Positions 62,901 to 64,000 of a stretch of 64,000 bases of DNA are shown here, in pieces. Below the pieces are notes generated by a model. That model was not told the DNA's origin. It saw nothing but the letters and a program-made list of their open reading frames with translations, and ran no database searches. Numbering within the stretch: the stretch's first letter is position 1; each line of letters begins with the position of its first letter. The translations under genes and the position numbers were made by a program. Source of the stretch: Dipetalonema caudispina (lineage: Eukaryota; Nematoda; Chromadorea; Rhabditida; Onchocercidae); contig JABVXV010000289.1 of the NCBI GenBank assembly GCA_013365325.1, positions 1 through 64,000 on the forward strand, read 5' to 3'.

Positions 62901-63974
62901 AATATAACCTGTAAAGAACACTGCTAGATCCAGTACTACCACTCATGATCCATTCATAATCCAAATTATCTGTTTTCAACGATCGCCATCCTTTTATATT
63001 CATCGAAATATCAGTACCAAATGGGATAGCATATTCAATTAGTCCATCAGGGCGTATCTTTGGCAATATGTTACGTGATATTCTCTCCTTTATAATTTTT
63101 CATTTTAAAAATTTAAAACAAATCAAAAATATTTCACTTATTTAACCAGAATTTTTATCTATTTAAAAATTACATTATTTATTAGTTAACTAAAAATACC
63201 ATATGTTTTCAATATATCTCTTCATCATAATAAATAACAAAATGGATGCGCGAATCTCATGAAGAAATGATACGAGAACATTTCGACTAAATAAATTGAA
63301 ATCAAGGAATCGATCAGAATAAGTTTAAAACTGATAGACTATTAAAAATAGATATCTGGTACTGTGACAGTTAAAAAATTCTTAAAGTGATAAAAATGAA
63401 AATAATTTTACAAATCGATTTGTTGTCTAAAATTAAGAAATTAAAATCAAATTACTACTTGATAATTATTTTTAATAAAACTTTCAATAATGTATACATT
63501 GGCAGGAAAAGAGTTTACATTAAATGATTAGCTAATTACTGTAGAACTTAACAACTATTGAAGAAAAAATTTTTGGTTGCTAAAATTTTCAAATAATTTT
63601 GCAAAAAAGTTTTTCGATAATAATATAAAAAAGAAATGAAACCTTTACAGCACTTAAAAGTCCATAAGCGCGATATTTTTGCTCCAAATTTGATACTGAT
63701 TTTAGCAAACGTTTGATCGAATCACTTGACAAATGCGCAAAGACAGCAAATAATTCGAATGCAGCTAACCTACAAAAAAAAAAAAAAAAATTCTAAAGAA
63801 TTGAAAGGAACATTTCTCATATGTATTTTAGATGAATTAGTGAATTAATAGAAAATTCTTTAATGAGCTAACAAAAACGCCTATCTCAATTAGTTGCTAT
63901 TAAAAAATTCTTTACAAAGGTTTTTAAGAATTTATTTAAGCAAAAAGTTACTCGCTTTGTACCTCTAAAATCAC
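55432..63974 (-). CDS. che-12: TOG-array protein, TOGARAM/crescerin (CHE-12) orthologue, 5' end outside window
   Basis: Crescerin-family protein that binds tubulin through TOG domains and shapes ciliary microtubules; C. elegans CHE-12 acts in sensory cilia. I traced 19 exons: 63952-63974, 63643-63769, 62909-63087, 62614-62794, 62188-62245, 61942-61979, 61441-61622, 60847-60974, 60356-60471, 59802-60010, 59389-59593, 58809-58948, 58076-58265, 57558-57650, 57208-57368, 56707-56919, 56277-56413, 55959-56045 and 55432-55670. They give about 901 residues. The order is: end of a TOG domain (LEQKYRAYGLLSAVKERI), Ser-rich linker, TOG3 (SSLNDALQKLDVEDW, ECKNLRSTVSRTAISSFGTL), short linker, TOG4. KNLRSTVSR and FIRDDATVALEKM match human TOGARAM1 closely. 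The upstream TOG1 and most of TOG2 lie beyond base 64000. Confidence 0.9.
58076..60010 (-). other. che-12: TOG3 domain of the crescerin orthologue
   Basis: Four exons (59802-60010, 59389-59593, 58809-58948, 58076-58265) encode HEAT-type helix pairs, including DALQKLDVEDW, NGKLYAIEVIVTLAEISPGV, KNLRSTVSRTAISSFGTLFE, AFIRDDATVALEKMIKYVSP and NTIRACCANLLIKLVERVG. The order matches TOG3 of TOGARAM1. Confidence 0.85.
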
Positions 63975-64000
63975 CTGAAAATTTGACTTTTTCATTTTTA

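Overview
The window looks like nuclear DNA of a nematode, probably a filarial or related clade III species. It is AT-rich and the genes have many small exons. Introns typically start GTAAGT and end TTTTAG or TTTCAG, and three genes have a splice acceptor just upstream of the start codon, as expected for spliced-leader trans-splicing. The gene set includes an RPM-1-type ligase and a CHE-12/crescerin protein. The species assignment is inference; no rRNA, tRNA, CRISPR array or transposon was recognised.

Region 1-5496 has an (ATT)n array at the left edge, then AT-rich DNA with no supportable gene. Region 5497-37896 on the minus strand is one giant gene, the orthologue of C. elegans rpm-1 / human MYCBP2. 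I traced 78 phase-consistent exons giving about 4,025 residues in the order expected for PHR proteins: helical N-terminus, RCC1-like repeats with a Cys-rich insert, PHR1, PHR2, filamin-like, SH3-like, F-box-partner binding segment, zinc cluster, DOC domain, B-box-like, RING and C-terminal tandem-cysteine domain. Its start exon was not found with confidence.

Region 37897-43790 is a 5.9 kb divergent intergenic region with homopolymers and two complementary tetranucleotide arrays. BORCS6 (plus, three exons) follows at 43825-45003 and converges on MRPL14 (minus, 45097-46432 visible). A DUF5522 protein gene lies at 47714-48274 (minus). Region 48829-49751 is unresolved: both strands carry phase-consistent exon chains that I cannot identify. 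SRPRB (minus, five exons, 50316-52195), bL33m/MRPL33 (minus, three exons, 53199-54499) and the 3' portion of a TOGARAM/crescerin/CHE-12 gene (minus, 19 exons, 55432-63974, cut by the right edge) complete the window.

The genes are mostly housekeeping (lysosome positioning, mitochondrial translation, ER targeting), flanked by two large neuronal or ciliary genes. The most notable features are the complete RCR ligase centre in RPM-1, with its catalytic Cys codon split by an intron, and an SRPRB homologue altered at three GTPase motifs.
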